Assembly: GCF_019375475.1 (NCBI RefSeq)
Contig: NZ_JAHXGQ010000003.1
Coordinates: 682,001 to 746,000, forward strand
Source of the DNA: Saccharothrix obliqua
Lineage (GTDB): Bacteria > Actinomycetota > Actinomycetes > Mycobacteriales > Pseudonocardiaceae
Reading direction: 5' to 3'
Length of the DNA: 64,000 bases
Positions 26,150 to 35,245 of this stretch are shown here, in pieces. The translations under genes and the position numbers were made by a program. Every line of letters starts with the position of its first letter. The stretch's first letter is position 1. The notes under the pieces were generated by a model. It was not told where the DNA came from and ran no database searches. It saw only the letters and a list, made by a program, of their open reading frames with translations.

Positions 26150-27091
26150 GTGAGTCGCACCCGTGTCCGGCGCGTGGTGATCGCGGTCCTGGCCCTGTCC
26201 CTGGGCTCGGGCACGGCGGTCGCCGAGCCCGCCACCGCCGCGAGCCCCACCGCCGCGCCCTACTGCTACGAGGAGCCGTCGAACCCGACGGCGAACATCG
26301 CCGACCTGAAGTCGGCGTTCCGGTCGGCCAACTGGATGCAGACGCTCCAGGCCATGTACAAGCGGCGCTGGCCGAGCGGCGAGGCGCTGGCCATCGCCCA
26401 GTCCCGGGACAAGTATTGGGACCAGTTCGTGCAGAAGGGCAGCTTCGAGGCGTTCGCCGAGTCGATGATGGTGGCCATCCACGAGGAAACCCACATGTGG
26501 GACCTCGACCCGGCCCGCACCAGGTGGAACACGCACACGGCGGCGTGGGTCAACGCCACCCGGCAGGACCTGGCCGTGCCGCTGCACGACGGGTTCGCCC
26601 GCAAGGAGATCCTGCCGCTGATCAAGGACCGGTACAGCGACTCCATGGACGGCATCTACCTGCGTGACCGGACGCAGGGCGAGTACCACCTCCAGGGCGT
26701 CCTGGCCGAGTTGAACGCGGGCCTGACCGGTTTGCCCGCCGCGACCGTGGTGCAGGAGTACATCAAGGGCGTGGGCGCGAGCAACGCCCGCGACATCGCG
26801 GCGACCAACCTGCGTTACCTGCTGCTGTACCTGCGGGTCGCGAAGGACCGCCACCCGGACTACTGGGCGAAGATCAAGAACGAGCCGAAGCTGCGCGACC
26901 TCGTCCTGACCCAGTTCCTGCGCACGGCGTACTGGCTGGAGAAGTCCGCGCCGTACGGCGGGAAGCTGGGCGGCCCGAACGCCGACCGCATCACCGCGAC
27001 GAACTACGCGCCGGAGAACATCTCGATCCTGGAGGAGTTCACGGGCCGCCGCGTGCGCACCGACGCGCAGAAGAACTGCACCGCCTCGTAG
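26150..27091 (+). CDS. Secreted putative zinc protease (HEETH), unknown family
   Basis: A 313-residue protein from GTG 26150 with a Sec signal peptide (VSRTRVRRVVIAVLALSLGS, cleavage near residue 31). Mature residues include two cysteines (about 39 and near the C-terminus) and MMVAIHEETHMWDLD, where H111-E-E-T-H115 is a good HExxH zinc motif. LQGVLAELNAGLTGLP downstream might supply the third ligand. The rest is helical (RYLLLYLRVAKDRHPDYW, FLRTAYWLEKSAPYGG). I do not recognise the family; catalytic activity is inferred from the motif only. Confidence 0.72.
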   Translation: MSRTRVRRVVIAVLALSLGSGTAVAEPATAASPTAAPYCYEEPSNPTANIADLKSAFRSANWMQTLQAMYKRRWPSGEALAIAQSRDKYWDQFVQKGSFEAFAESMMVAIHEETHMWDLDPARTRWNTHTAAWVNATRQDLAVPLHDGFARKEILPLIKDRYSDSMDGIYLRDRTQGEYHLQGVLAELNAGLTGLPAATVVQEYIKGVGASNARDIAATNLRYLLLYLRVAKDRHPDYWAKIKNEPKLRDLVLTQFLRTAYWLEKSAPYGGKLGGPNADRITATNYAPENISILEEFTGRRVRTDAQKNCTAS

Positions 27092-27133
27092 CGAGGGGGA
27101 CGCCGGGTCCCGGTGGCCGCCTGCGGCCCGTGG

Positions 27134-27814
27134 TCACACCTGCCGCAGGCGGTCGAGGGTTTCCGCCAGTTCGGCACGCAGCACGCGGCCCGCCTCCTCG
27201 GCGTCGCCGCGCTCGATCGCGTCCACCAGGGCCGCGTGGCCCGCGTCGCCCGTGTTCGGGTCGGCGGACCGCAGGCCGAGCAGGTCCAGCATGTCCGTCA
27301 GCCCCTCCCGCAGCACGGGTGCGAACTCGGCGAACAACGCGGTCAGCACGGGGTTGTGCGCGGCGGCGACGGCGGTGGTGTGCAGGCCGATGTCGGCGGC
27401 CACGAACTCCGCGTCCCCGCCGGACGCGGCGGCCCGGCGCGCGGCCAGCGCGGCACGCAGCGCGGTCAGGTCGTCGTCGGTGCGGCGGCGCGCGGCCAAC
27501 CGCGCGGCCTCCACCTCCACCAGCACCCGCACCTCGTAGACGTCGGTGATCGCGGCCCGGCGGAGCCGGGTGGGCCAGTCCTCGTCGGGCGTCGACGCGA
27601 TGACGAACACGCCCGCGCCCTGGCGCGACCGCACCAGGCCCGCGCCGGCCAGGGCGCGCAACGCCTCGCGCACCGTGGACCGGCCGACGCCGAGGTCCCG
27701 GGCGAGGGTCGTCTCGCCGGGCAGCCTCGCGCCGACCGGCCACTCGCCTCGCGCGATGAACTCGCGCAGGCGGTCGGTGGCCTGCTCGACCAGGGGAGAG
27801 GGTCGCAGCCGCAC
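27134..27814 (-). CDS. FadR-type GntR regulator
   Basis: A 226-residue regulator: GntR winged helix (FIARGEWPVGARLPGETTLA, LGVGRSTVREALRALAGAGL) and an FCD domain (YEVRVLVEVEAARLAARR, DIGLHTTAVAAAHNPVLTAL, GHAALVDAIERGDAEEAGRV). GTG 27814 is the start. It is divergent from leuA, with a perfect inverted repeat between them, so it may control itself and possibly leuA. The FCD ligand is usually a small carboxylic acid. Confidence 0.88.
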   Translation of the reverse strand: MRLRPSPLVEQATDRLREFIARGEWPVGARLPGETTLARDLGVGRSTVREALRALAGAGLVRSRQGAGVFVIASTPDEDWPTRLRRAAITDVYEVRVLVEVEAARLAARRRTDDDLTALRAALAARRAAASGGDAEFVAADIGLHTTAVAAAHNPVLTALFAEFAPVLREGLTDMLDLLGLRSADPNTGDAGHAALVDAIERGDAEEAGRVLRAELAETLDRLRQV

Positions 27815-27836
27815 GTGTGACCTCCGTCTCGGTCAG

Positions 27837-27857
27837 CTCCTCAGGTTGTCTGAGGAG
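27837..27857. promoter_or_regulatory. Operator-like inverted repeat CTCCTCAG-N5-CTGAGGAG
   Basis: A perfect 8-bp inverted repeat (27837-27844 and 27850-27857, 5-nt spacer), 23 bp upstream of the GntR regulator start. Arm spacing suits a homodimeric GntR/FadR protein. It also overlaps the likely promoter or 5' leader of leuA. Confidence 0.6.
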
Positions 27858-27874
27858 TTGTTAGGGTACCCGCC

Positions 27875-27925
27875 ATGTCACTCGGCACAGCCACGCGGCT
27901 GCTCGGCTGCCGCTGCGGGACCTGA
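27875..27925 (+). CDS. Putative leuA leader peptide
   Basis: ATG 27875 starts a 16-codon frame, MSLGTATRLLGCRCGT, ending at TGA 27923-27925. It has three Leu codons (two adjacent, CTG CTC) and two Cys codons. Its end overlaps the first arm of a 12-bp stem, and leuA begins 72 bp downstream. This is the geometry of ribosome-mediated attenuation, known for leuA in other actinobacteria. The ribosome site is weak. The leader role is inference. Confidence 0.55.
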   Translation: MSLGTATRLLGCRCGT

Positions 27926-27948
27926 CCAGACCGGCCGTCCCGCAGCGG
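27910..27948 (+). promoter_or_regulatory. Attenuator-type hairpin upstream of leuA
   Basis: CCGCTGCGGGAC (27910-27921) pairs perfectly with GTCCCGCAGCGG (27937-27948), a 12-bp GC-rich stem with a 15-nt loop. The left arm lies inside the last codons of the putative leader peptide, so ribosome position would open or close the stem. There is no T-run after it, as is common for actinobacterial attenuators. Confidence 0.65.
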
Positions 27949-27997
27949 GTGCCCGGTCGTGCCGGTCGAACGCCGACCGAGTGGGAGAAGCCCCCGC

Positions 27998-29785
27998 ATG
28001 AGCCACACCTTCCCCGCATTGCGCACGCCGTCCGGTGACGTACCGGCGGACGCCCCGCGTTGGAACCCGCAACGCCCCAGCGCCATGCCGCACCACCGGT
28101 ACCGCCCCGCGCACGCCCGCGTGCCCGTGCCGCCGCTCGACCGCACCTGGCCCGCGCGCCGCCTCGAACGCGCGCCGCTGTGGGTGCCGGTCGACCTGCG
28201 TGACGGCAACCAGGCGCTGGCCGAGCCGATGGACACCGCACGCAAGAGCAGGTTCTTCGACCTCATGGTCGCCATGGGGTTCAAGGAGATCGAGGTCGGC
28301 TACCCGTCGGCCAGCCGAACCGACTTCGACTTCGTGCGGCACCTCGCCGAGCGCGGTGTGCCCGACGACGTGACGATCAGCGTGTTCACCGCCGCGCGGG
28401 CCGACCTGATCGACCGCACCGCGGAATCGGTGGCGGGGCTGCGCAACGTCGTCGTGCACCTCTACACGGCGACCGCGCCGACCTGGCGGGACGTCGTGCT
28501 CGGCCGGACGCGTGCCGAGCTGCACGCGTTGATCCTGGACGCCGCCGGCCACCTCGCGCGGCGGGTCGGCGACCGGCCGGGCACGCGCTTCCAGTTCTCG
28601 CCCGAGGTCTTCAACCTCACCGAGCCGGACTACGTGCTGGAGGTGTGCGACAGCCTCACCGAGCTGTGGGACGCGAGCCCGGACCGCCCGGTGATCCACA
28701 ACCTGCCGGTGACCGTGGAGATCGCCACCCCGAACGTCTACGCCGACCAGATCGAGCACATGGACCGCCACCTGGCGCGCCGGGACTCGGTGATCCTGTC
28801 CGTGCACCCGCACAACGACCGGGGCACCGGTGTGGCGTGCGCCGAACTGGCCCTGCTCGCGGGCGCGCAGCGGGTGGAGGGCTGCCTGTTCGGCAACGGC
28901 GAGCGCACCGGCAACGTCGACCTGGTCACGCTCGCCCTCAACCTGTACACGCAGGGCGTGAACCCGATGATCGACTTCTCCGACATCGACACCGTGCGCG
29001 AGGTCGTGGAGCACTGCAACCGCCTGCCCGTGCACGAACGGCACCCGTACGTCGGCGACCTGGTGCACACGGCGTTCTCCGGCACGCACCAGGACGCCAT
29101 TGCCAAGGGCATGGCGCACCACGCGGCACGTGCCGCCGAACTCGGCGTGCCCGCCGCCGAAGCGCCGTGGGACGTGCCGTACCTGCCGATCGACCCCGGC
29201 GACATCGGTCGCACGTACGAGGAGGTCATCCGGATCAACTCGCAGTCCGGCAAGGGCGGCATCGCCCACCTCCTGCTCACCCACCACGGGTTGGACCTGC
29301 CGCGGGCGCTGCGCCCGGACTTCTCCCGCGCCGTGCAGGAGGTCACCGACACCACGGGGCGGGAACTGGGGCACAAGGAGCTGTGGGACCTGTTCCGCGC
29401 CACGTACGTCGAACCGGCCATGAGCGGCCCGGTCACGTTGGAGTCGTGGAGCACCGAGGAGACGGCTCCGGGCGAACACCGGTTCACGTGCGTGTTGCGC
29501 GTGGGCGGCCGTGAGCAGGCATGTGAGGGCAAGGGCAACGGGCCGTTGTCGGCGTTCGTCGACGCGTTGCGCTCCGCCGGCATCGAGGTCGACATCCTGT
29601 CCTACGCCGAGCACTCCACCGGGAGCGGACCGGGCAGCCACGCCGCCGCCTACGCCGAGTGCCGCGTGCGCGGGGCGGTGCGCTGGGGAGCGGGTCGGGA
29701 CACGTCGATCCTGACCGCGTCCGTGCACGCCGTCCTCGCCGCCGCCAACCGCTGCCCCGCTCCGGCCACGGGGGAGGCGCGTTGA
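27998..29785 (+). CDS. leuA: 2-isopropylmalate synthase
   Basis: A 595-residue enzyme that condenses acetyl-CoA with 2-ketoisovalerate in the first committed step of leucine synthesis. Length and N-terminal extension fit the actinobacterial LeuA type. Seen: [16 protein letters not shown] near residue 67 (Arg-Asp catalytic loop), [14 protein letters not shown] (metal-binding H-x-H) and [16 protein letters not shown]. The C-terminal regulatory domain with [20 protein letters not shown] (from about residue 535) mediates leucine feedback inhibition. ATG 27998 has GGGAG about 10 nt upstream. Preceded by an apparent attenuator and followed by an overlapping ABC ATPase gene. Confidence 0.96.
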   Translation: MSHTFPALRTPSGDVPADAPRWNPQRPSAMPHHRYRPAHARVPVPPLDRTWPARRLERAPLWVPVDLRDGNQALAEPMDTARKSRFFDLMVAMGFKEIEVGYPSASRTDFDFVRHLAERGVPDDVTISVFTAARADLIDRTAESVAGLRNVVVHLYTATAPTWRDVVLGRTRAELHALILDAAGHLARRVGDRPGTRFQFSPEVFNLTEPDYVLEVCDSLTELWDASPDRPVIHNLPVTVEIATPNVYADQIEHMDRHLARRDSVILSVHPHNDRGTGVACAELALLAGAQRVEGCLFGNGERTGNVDLVTLALNLYTQGVNPMIDFSDIDTVREVVEHCNRLPVHERHPYVGDLVHTAFSGTHQDAIAKGMAHHAARAAELGVPAAEAPWDVPYLPIDPGDIGRTYEEVIRINSQSGKGGIAHLLLTHHGLDLPRALRPDFSRAVQEVTDTTGRELGHKELWDLFRATYVEPAMSGPVTLESWSTEETAPGEHRFTCVLRVGGREQACEGKGNGPLSAFVDALRSAGIEVDILSYAEHSTGSGPGSHAAAYAECRVRGAVRWGAGRDTSILTASVHAVLAAANRCPAPATGEAR

Positions 29786-30561
29786 CCACCGTCCTGCGCA
29801 CCGAAGGCGTGGACTTCGTCCGGGACGGCAACCACATCCTGCACGACGTGACGCTGACCGTCCGCGCGGGCGAGCACTGGGCGTTGCTCGGTCCCAACGG
29901 CGCGGGCAAGAGCACGCTGCTCAAGCTGCTCGGCGCGATCGCCCACCCGACGCGCGGCGTGGTCGAGGTGCTGGGGCACCGGCTCGGCCGGGTGGACATG
30001 CGCGAGCTGCGCTCCCACGTGGGCCACGTCGACCCGCGCGGTGGTCCGCGATCACCGCTGACCGTGCGGGAGGTCGTCCTCACCGGCCTGACCAACACCG
30101 CCGAGTGGGTGCCGCGCTGGTCGCCGACCGCCGAGCAGGTCGCCGAGGCCGACCGGCTGATCGACGTGCTCGGCCTGGCGGACCGCCGCGCGGCGACGTG
30201 GCCGGTGCTGTCGCAGGGGGAGCGGGGGCGCACCCTGATCGCGCGGGCGCTGATGCCGCGACCACGCCTGGTCCTGCTCGACGAACCCGCGACCGGCCTG
30301 GACGTCGGCGGCCGGGAACGGCTGCTGGAGCGGATCGACGTGCTCCAGCGCGGTCACCCGGAGCTGGCGTCGGTCCTGGTCACCCACCACCTGGAGGAGT
30401 TGCCCACGGGCACGACGCACGCCGTGCTGCTGCGTGAGGGGCGTGTGCTCGCCGCCGGCGCGGTGGCCGACGTGCTGACCGGTGACCTGGTGGGCAAGTG
30501 CTTCGACCACCCGCTCCGGCTCGACCGCGTGGACGGGCGGTGGAGCGTGCGCGCGGGGTGA
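29782..30561 (+). CDS. Stand-alone ABC transporter ATP-binding protein
   Basis: A 259-residue ATPase starting at TTG 29782, which overlaps the leuA stop by 4 bp after a GGGGGAGG site. Walker [17 protein letters not shown], signature [16 protein letters not shown], Walker [14 protein letters not shown] and a switch His (VTHHLEE) are all present. No permease or binding protein is nearby. The overall pattern resembles ModF-like or iron-type single ATPases. Coupling to leuA is by position only; the transported substrate, if any, is unknown. Confidence 0.9.
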   Translation: MTTVLRTEGVDFVRDGNHILHDVTLTVRAGEHWALLGPNGAGKSTLLKLLGAIAHPTRGVVEVLGHRLGRVDMRELRSHVGHVDPRGGPRSPLTVREVVLTGLTNTAEWVPRWSPTAEQVAEADRLIDVLGLADRRAATWPVLSQGERGRTLIARALMPRPRLVLLDEPATGLDVGGRERLLERIDVLQRGHPELASVLVTHHLEELPTGTTHAVLLREGRVLAAGAVADVLTGDLVGKCFDHPLRLDRVDGRWSVRAG

Positions 30562-30576
30562 GCACCGCGGCCCGGC

Positions 30577-31035
30577 TCACGCACCGGTCGTGGAGCCGGG
30601 CCGCACCACCATCAGCACGGTGACGACCGCCCACAGCACGTTGAACAAGCCGGTGTACCCGGCCAGCCGGGTCAGGGCGGGTGGCGCGGGCGCGTCACCG
30701 GCGGTCAGCGCGGTGAGCAACCCGTCCTGACCGGGCAGCACGGCCAGCACCAGCACGCCGGCGGCGACGGCGGTCAGCCCCATGGAGACCACCAGCCACG
30801 CGTCGCCGAGCACGCCCATCACCGACGCGGTGGCCATGCCCAGCACCGGCACCGCGATGCCGACGCCCGCGTACACCCGGCAGATCCGGTGCAGCGTGCG
30901 CAGCGGTGACAGGTCGCGGTCGGGCGCGGTCAGGGCGCGCCGGGTGGTGGCGGGGAACATGCTCGCCGCGACCGTCACCGGTCCGACGGCGATGATCGCG
31001 GCGAGCACGTGCAGCGAGAGGAGGAGCTTGGTCAC
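30577..31035 (-). CDS. Small integral membrane protein (DUF2269-like)
   Basis: A 152-residue protein with four predicted membrane helices, starting MTKLLLSLHVLAAIIAVGPV and including GLGVGIAVPVLG-like and VVSMGLTAVAAGVLVLAVLP segments. The short charged loop after helix 1 (FPATTRRALTAPDRDLSPLR) is typical of this family. GTG 31035 is the start. Convergent with the ABC ATPase gene. Function unknown. Confidence 0.75.
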   Translation of the reverse strand: MTKLLLSLHVLAAIIAVGPVTVAASMFPATTRRALTAPDRDLSPLRTLHRICRVYAGVGIAVPVLGMATASVMGVLGDAWLVVSMGLTAVAAGVLVLAVLPGQDGLLTALTAGDAPAPPALTRLAGYTGLFNVLWAVVTVLMVVRPGSTTGA

Positions 31036-31184
31036 GGCACGAAGCTAGCCACCGCCACGCGTGAACGGCACCGGCTGGAATGCCACATCCCAACCGATTC
31101 CTGCCATCGCGCTGACCAGCGCCAACCAGGTGAAGCACAGGTGGGTGCCTTGGCGCGATCACCATCGAGCACTAGATTCCCGCC

Positions 31185-32132
31185 ATGCACACCGTCGCCG
31201 TACTCGCGTTGGACGGGGTCATCCCGTTCGACCTGTCCACGCCGATCGAGGTGTTCACGCGCACCCGGCTGCCGGACGGGCGGTCCGCCTACCGGGTGAT
31301 CGTCTGCGGTGCCGCGCCGACCGTCGACGCGGGCTCGTTCACCATCGCCGTCCGGCACGGCCTGGCCGATCTCGCCACGGCGGACACCGTGGTCGTGCCC
31401 GGCTGCACCGCGCCCACCGCGCCGATCCCGGCCGAGGTGCTCGACGCGTTGCGTGCCGCCGCCGCGCGCGGCACCCGGATCGCCTCCATCTGCTCCGGCG
31501 CGTTCGTGCTCGCCGCGACCGGCCTGCTGGACGGGCTCCGTGCCACGACCCACTGGCTCGCCGCGCCGCTGCTGGCCGCGCGGCACCCGGCGGTCACCGT
31601 CGACCCGGACGTGCTGTACGTGGACAACGGCGCGTTGCTCACGTCGGCGGGCGCGGCGGCCGGGCTGGACCTGTGCCTGCACCTGATCCGCCGCGACCAC
31701 GGCTCCGCGGTGGCCGCCGACGCCGCGCGCCTGTCCGTGATGCCGCTGGAGCGCGAGGGCGGCCAGGCCCAGTTCATCGTGCACGACCTGCCGCCCACGC
31801 CACGCGGCTCGGCCCTGGAACCGCTGCTGCGCTGGATCGAGGACAACGCGGCACGCGACCTCAGCCTGCACGACCTCGCCGACCACGCGGGCATGAGCAC
31901 CCGCACGCTGAACCGGCGGTTCCGCGAGCACACCGGCGCCACCCCGCTCCAGTGGCTGCACCGGGCACGCGTCCGCCGCGCGCAGCACCTGCTGGAGGCC
32001 ACCGACCACCCCGTGGACCGGATCGCCGCCCAGGTCGGGTTCGGCTCGCCGACGGCGTTCCGCGACCGGTTCCGCCGGGTGGTCGGCACCAGTCCGCACG
32101 CCTACCGGGCCGCGTTCCGCGCGGCCGGTTGA
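31185..32132 (+). CDS. GlxA-type AraC regulator with DJ-1/PfpI domain
   Basis: A 315-residue regulator. Residues 1-180 form a DJ-1/PfpI-like domain (VAVLALDGVIPFDLSTPIEV, TRIASICSGAFVLAATGLLD, with Cys in the nucleophile-elbow position). Residues 210-315 are an AraC double helix-turn-helix (LSLHDLADHAGMSTRTLNRR, PVDRIAAQVGFGSPTAFRDR). This domain pairing defines the GlxA/FtrA class, often regulating catabolism of nitrogen compounds. No obvious target operon is adjacent. Confidence 0.92.
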   Translation: MHTVAVLALDGVIPFDLSTPIEVFTRTRLPDGRSAYRVIVCGAAPTVDAGSFTIAVRHGLADLATADTVVVPGCTAPTAPIPAEVLDALRAAAARGTRIASICSGAFVLAATGLLDGLRATTHWLAAPLLAARHPAVTVDPDVLYVDNGALLTSAGAAAGLDLCLHLIRRDHGSAVAADAARLSVMPLEREGGQAQFIVHDLPPTPRGSALEPLLRWIEDNAARDLSLHDLADHAGMSTRTLNRRFREHTGATPLQWLHRARVRRAQHLLEATDHPVDRIAAQVGFGSPTAFRDRFRRVVGTSPHAYRAAFRAAG

Positions 32133-32179
32133 CGGCGTCGCGGCGACGGACCGCCCGGTGGTGCGGCTACGCTGACCGC

Positions 32180-33391
32180 GTGGTTGCCCTCCGTCGCCGC
32201 GCCGGGTCGGCCGCGGCGGTCCTCGCCCTGGTCACGACGGCGGTGCTCGGCTTACCCGGCCCGCGGGCGTGGGCGGCGTCGTGCGACAACCGGGTCGCGC
32301 CGCCGCCGGCCGTGGACACCTCCGAGCAGGTGCCGCCCGACGTGGTGCCGCCGACACCGCTGCGGGTGCCGAACCGCCCCGTCGGCGGTGACCGGCTCGG
32401 TGAGTGCGCCGTCGTCGCGCCCGTCCCGCCGCCGGCCGAGGTCGTGGCGGAGAGCTGGGTGGTCGCGGACCTCGACGCGGGCCTGGTGCTCGCGGCACGC
32501 GACCCGCACGGCAGGCAGCGCCCGGCATCGGTGATCAAGCTGCTGCTGGCCCTGGTCGTGGTGGGCGAGCAGCCGCCGGAGGCCCGGATCGCGGCCAACG
32601 CCGAGGACACCGCCCAGGAGTGCACCTGCGTGGGCCTGCGCGAGGGTGCGGAGTACACCGTCGACCAACTGCTGCACGCCATGCTCATGATGTCCGGCAA
32701 CGACGTGGCCCACCTGCTGGCCCGCAAGGTGGGCGGCGTGCCGACCGCGCTGGCCAAGATGAACGCCGTCGCGACCAAGCTCGGCGCGCTGGACACGCGG
32801 GCCGCGTCGCCGTCCGGTCTGGACGCGCCCGGCATGAGCACTTCCGCCTACGACATGGCGTTGATCCTGCGAGCGGCGTTGGCGCAGCCGCGGATCGCGC
32901 GGGCCGTGGCGACGCGGGAGTTCGAGTTCCCCGCCGCCGAGGGCGACGGCACCACGCCGGTGTTCAACGACAACCGGCTGCTCGCCTCCTACGAGGGCGC
33001 GCTCGGCGGCAAGACGGGGTTCACCGACGACGCCCAGCACACCTACGTCGGCGCGGCACAGCGCGGCGGGCGCCGCATCGGCGTCGTCCTGCTGCGCGGG
33101 CAGCAGCAGCCCGTCCGGATGTCCGATCAGGCGGCGTTGCTGCTGGACTACGGCTTCGCGCTGCCCGCCACCCGCTCCGTGGGCGAACTCGTGACCGGCT
33201 CGCCGCCGGTCACCACGACCGCGCCGGCGGCCACGCGCCTGCCCGGCGGTTCGGCAGGCACCCGCGACCTGGGCAGCCCGGCGGCGGCTTCGGCGTTCGG
33301 CACGGTCGGGTGGCCGTTGACGGCCGTCGCGGTGCTCGGCGTGCTGCTCGGGCTCGGCGTGCTCTGGCGCAGGCGGTCGCGCCGCGGCTGA
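32180..33391 (+). CDS. D-alanyl-D-alanine carboxypeptidase (S11 family)
   Basis: A 403-residue penicillin-binding protein type enzyme that trims pentapeptide stems of peptidoglycan outside the membrane. It starts at GTG 32180 with a signal peptide (residues 1-33, ending WAA). The three active-site motifs are present: S117-V-I-K120, S172-G-N174 and K278-T-G280. A proline/threonine-rich stretch and a C-terminal membrane helix (LTAVAVLGVLLGLGVLW) with RRRSRRG tail anchor it. This is the DacA/DacC arrangement of actinobacteria. It abuts the convergent membrane-protein gene with no gap. Confidence 0.93.
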   Translation: MVALRRRAGSAAAVLALVTTAVLGLPGPRAWAASCDNRVAPPPAVDTSEQVPPDVVPPTPLRVPNRPVGGDRLGECAVVAPVPPPAEVVAESWVVADLDAGLVLAARDPHGRQRPASVIKLLLALVVVGEQPPEARIAANAEDTAQECTCVGLREGAEYTVDQLLHAMLMMSGNDVAHLLARKVGGVPTALAKMNAVATKLGALDTRAASPSGLDAPGMSTSAYDMALILRAALAQPRIARAVATREFEFPAAEGDGTTPVFNDNRLLASYEGALGGKTGFTDDAQHTYVGAAQRGGRRIGVVLLRGQQQPVRMSDQAALLLDYGFALPATRSVGELVTGSPPVTTTAPAATRLPGGSAGTRDLGSPAAASAFGTVGWPLTAVAVLGVLLGLGVLWRRRSRRG

Positions 33392-35140
33392 TCACGGCCG
33401 GGGCGGCAGGTCGAACAGCCAGACGTCGTCGAACCGGCGTGCCGGCGTGCCGGTGACGGTGGAGGTCCACGCCAGCAGGTCCGCCTCCTCGATGCCCGGC
33501 CGGTCCACCACCAGCACGGTCTGCACGCCACGCGCGCGGAGCCGGTCCGCCGCCTCGTCGGCGGTGGTGGTCGGCGGCTCGTGCCGGAGCAGGTTCGTGG
33601 CGGAGAACTGGTACGGGCCGGGCAGCGTCTCGAACAACACCGGGTTGTCCGCGTCGGACCCGATGAAGTAGCCGCCCGTGGTGCGGTAGGCCATGCCGGA
33701 CAACGCCTGCCACAGCAGTGGTTCCGCCCCGCCCCGCCACTGGCCGTTGACGCGGGGCACGGTTTCGACCACCCGCCCGTCCACCTGCGCCACGTTCGGC
33801 CCGGTGAAGAACGCGGGCACCACGACCGGGTGGACCACGTGGGCGTCGGCAGGCAGCCACGTCGCCGCCGCGACCAGGGCGGCGACGCCGCCGACCCGCG
33901 CCTTCCCGACCCGCCACCGCTGCCACAGCAACGCCACCATCACCGCCACGCACAACGCCACGAACACCTGGAGCCGCATGGCTTCCGCCTGCCCGACCAG
34001 CGGCACGGGTTCCAGCAGCCGCCACGGCAGCGGCACGCCCGTGTTCCGGCCGACGACGATGAGCGTGATGCCGAGCGACAACACCAGGAGCACGACCCCG
34101 ATGGCGGCGGTGAGCCGCAACGCGGTGTCGCGCACCATCAGCACGCCCACGAGCAGCACGGCGATCAACGGGACACCGAGGTAACCGCCCTGCTCGCCGA
34201 TGTAGCCGACGAACCGGTCCGCGATGCCCTCCTCGCCGGGGCGGAACATGGTCAGCGTCGTGGGGAAGACGATGTTGGCGGCGTCGGTGCCGGTGAGGGC
34301 GTGGTCGCGGATCTGGCCGTGCGGCCGGCCCGGACCGGCGAGCAGGAGGTACAGCGGGTACGCGCACAGCACCGCGTAGACGCCGCAGCACGTCGCCGCC
34401 GCCGTGAGCACCGGCTTCACCCGGGAAGCGATCAGGTCGGGCCGGCGGGCGGCGAGCACGACCGCCGTGACGCTGAGCGCGATGACGCCGAGGGCGACGG
34501 TCTGGGTGTACAGACCGGTCTGCACGGCCAGCGCGAGGCCCAACAACGCGCCGGTCCGCAGTGGCGCGCGTGGGCGGATGAACAGCGGGTGCACCACCCA
34601 CACGAGCACGGGCGGCAACACCGACCACGCCATGTTCAGGTGGCCCACGTGTCCGTGGGCGATGATGAACGGCGAGAAGGCGTAGAGGAGTCCGGCTACA
34701 GCGCGTGGCGCCCACTCCGCGACGTACGGGCGCAGGGCCAGGAACAGGGCGGTGCCGGAGGCGACCGGGCCCAGGATCATCCCGGCGTTGTAGGCGGCGA
34801 CCGGACCGGCGGTCAGCGTCACCGGTGCGATCAGCGCGGCCAGCACCGGCACGGTGGTGTTCCACATGGCGTTCACGCCCAGCGGGAAGTGCATGAACGT
34901 CGTGAACAGCGGGTTCTGGCCGGTGTGCAGCGCGTGCGGCAGCCAGGTCAGCCACCACGCGAACTGGTGCGGGTCGGACGTGATGCCGCCGGTGGTGGCG
35001 GTGGAGATCGCGGTCAGCGCCCGGTGGTGGAGCACCAGCGAGGCCAGCAGGTAACCGGCCGCGGTCGGTCCCACCACGAGCAGGTCGCGGCCGGGCCCGC
35101 GCCGCGCCGGGGCGTTCTCGTTAACGGGGAGTAGTGACAT
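33392..35140 (-). CDS. Polytopic membrane protein, glycosyltransferase GT-C-like
   Basis: A 582-residue protein with about 12 hydrophobic helices in residues 20-430 and a soluble C-terminal domain. An early extracytoplasmic loop contains GGITSDPHQFAWWLTWLPHA, and the helices contain LLYAFSPFIIAHGHVGHLNM. The pattern (acidic/aromatic loop after helix 1, then many helices, then a periplasmic tail) resembles GT-C glycosyltransferases such as membrane mannosyl or arabinofuranosyl transferases, but no family signature is decisive. ATG 35140 is used; a GTG lies just before it. Confidence 0.7.
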   Translation of the reverse strand: MSLLPVNENAPARRGPGRDLLVVGPTAAGYLLASLVLHHRALTAISTATTGGITSDPHQFAWWLTWLPHALHTGQNPLFTTFMHFPLGVNAMWNTTVPVLAALIAPVTLTAGPVAAYNAGMILGPVASGTALFLALRPYVAEWAPRAVAGLLYAFSPFIIAHGHVGHLNMAWSVLPPVLVWVVHPLFIRPRAPLRTGALLGLALAVQTGLYTQTVALGVIALSVTAVVLAARRPDLIASRVKPVLTAAATCCGVYAVLCAYPLYLLLAGPGRPHGQIRDHALTGTDAANIVFPTTLTMFRPGEEGIADRFVGYIGEQGGYLGVPLIAVLLVGVLMVRDTALRLTAAIGVVLLVLSLGITLIVVGRNTGVPLPWRLLEPVPLVGQAEAMRLQVFVALCVAVMVALLWQRWRVGKARVGGVAALVAAATWLPADAHVVHPVVVPAFFTGPNVAQVDGRVVETVPRVNGQWRGGAEPLLWQALSGMAYRTTGGYFIGSDADNPVLFETLPGPYQFSATNLLRHEPPTTTADEAADRLRARGVQTVLVVDRPGIEEADLLAWTSTVTGTPARRFDDVWLFDLPPRP

Positions 35141-35245
35141 CACCGGCGAGATGTCAGCACATGATCACCATGCGGGCTGCCGAAGCGCGGTGCGCAACCG
35201 GGTGAAGAACGGCCTGGGAGCGTTTCCTACCCGTTCGAGCGACCA

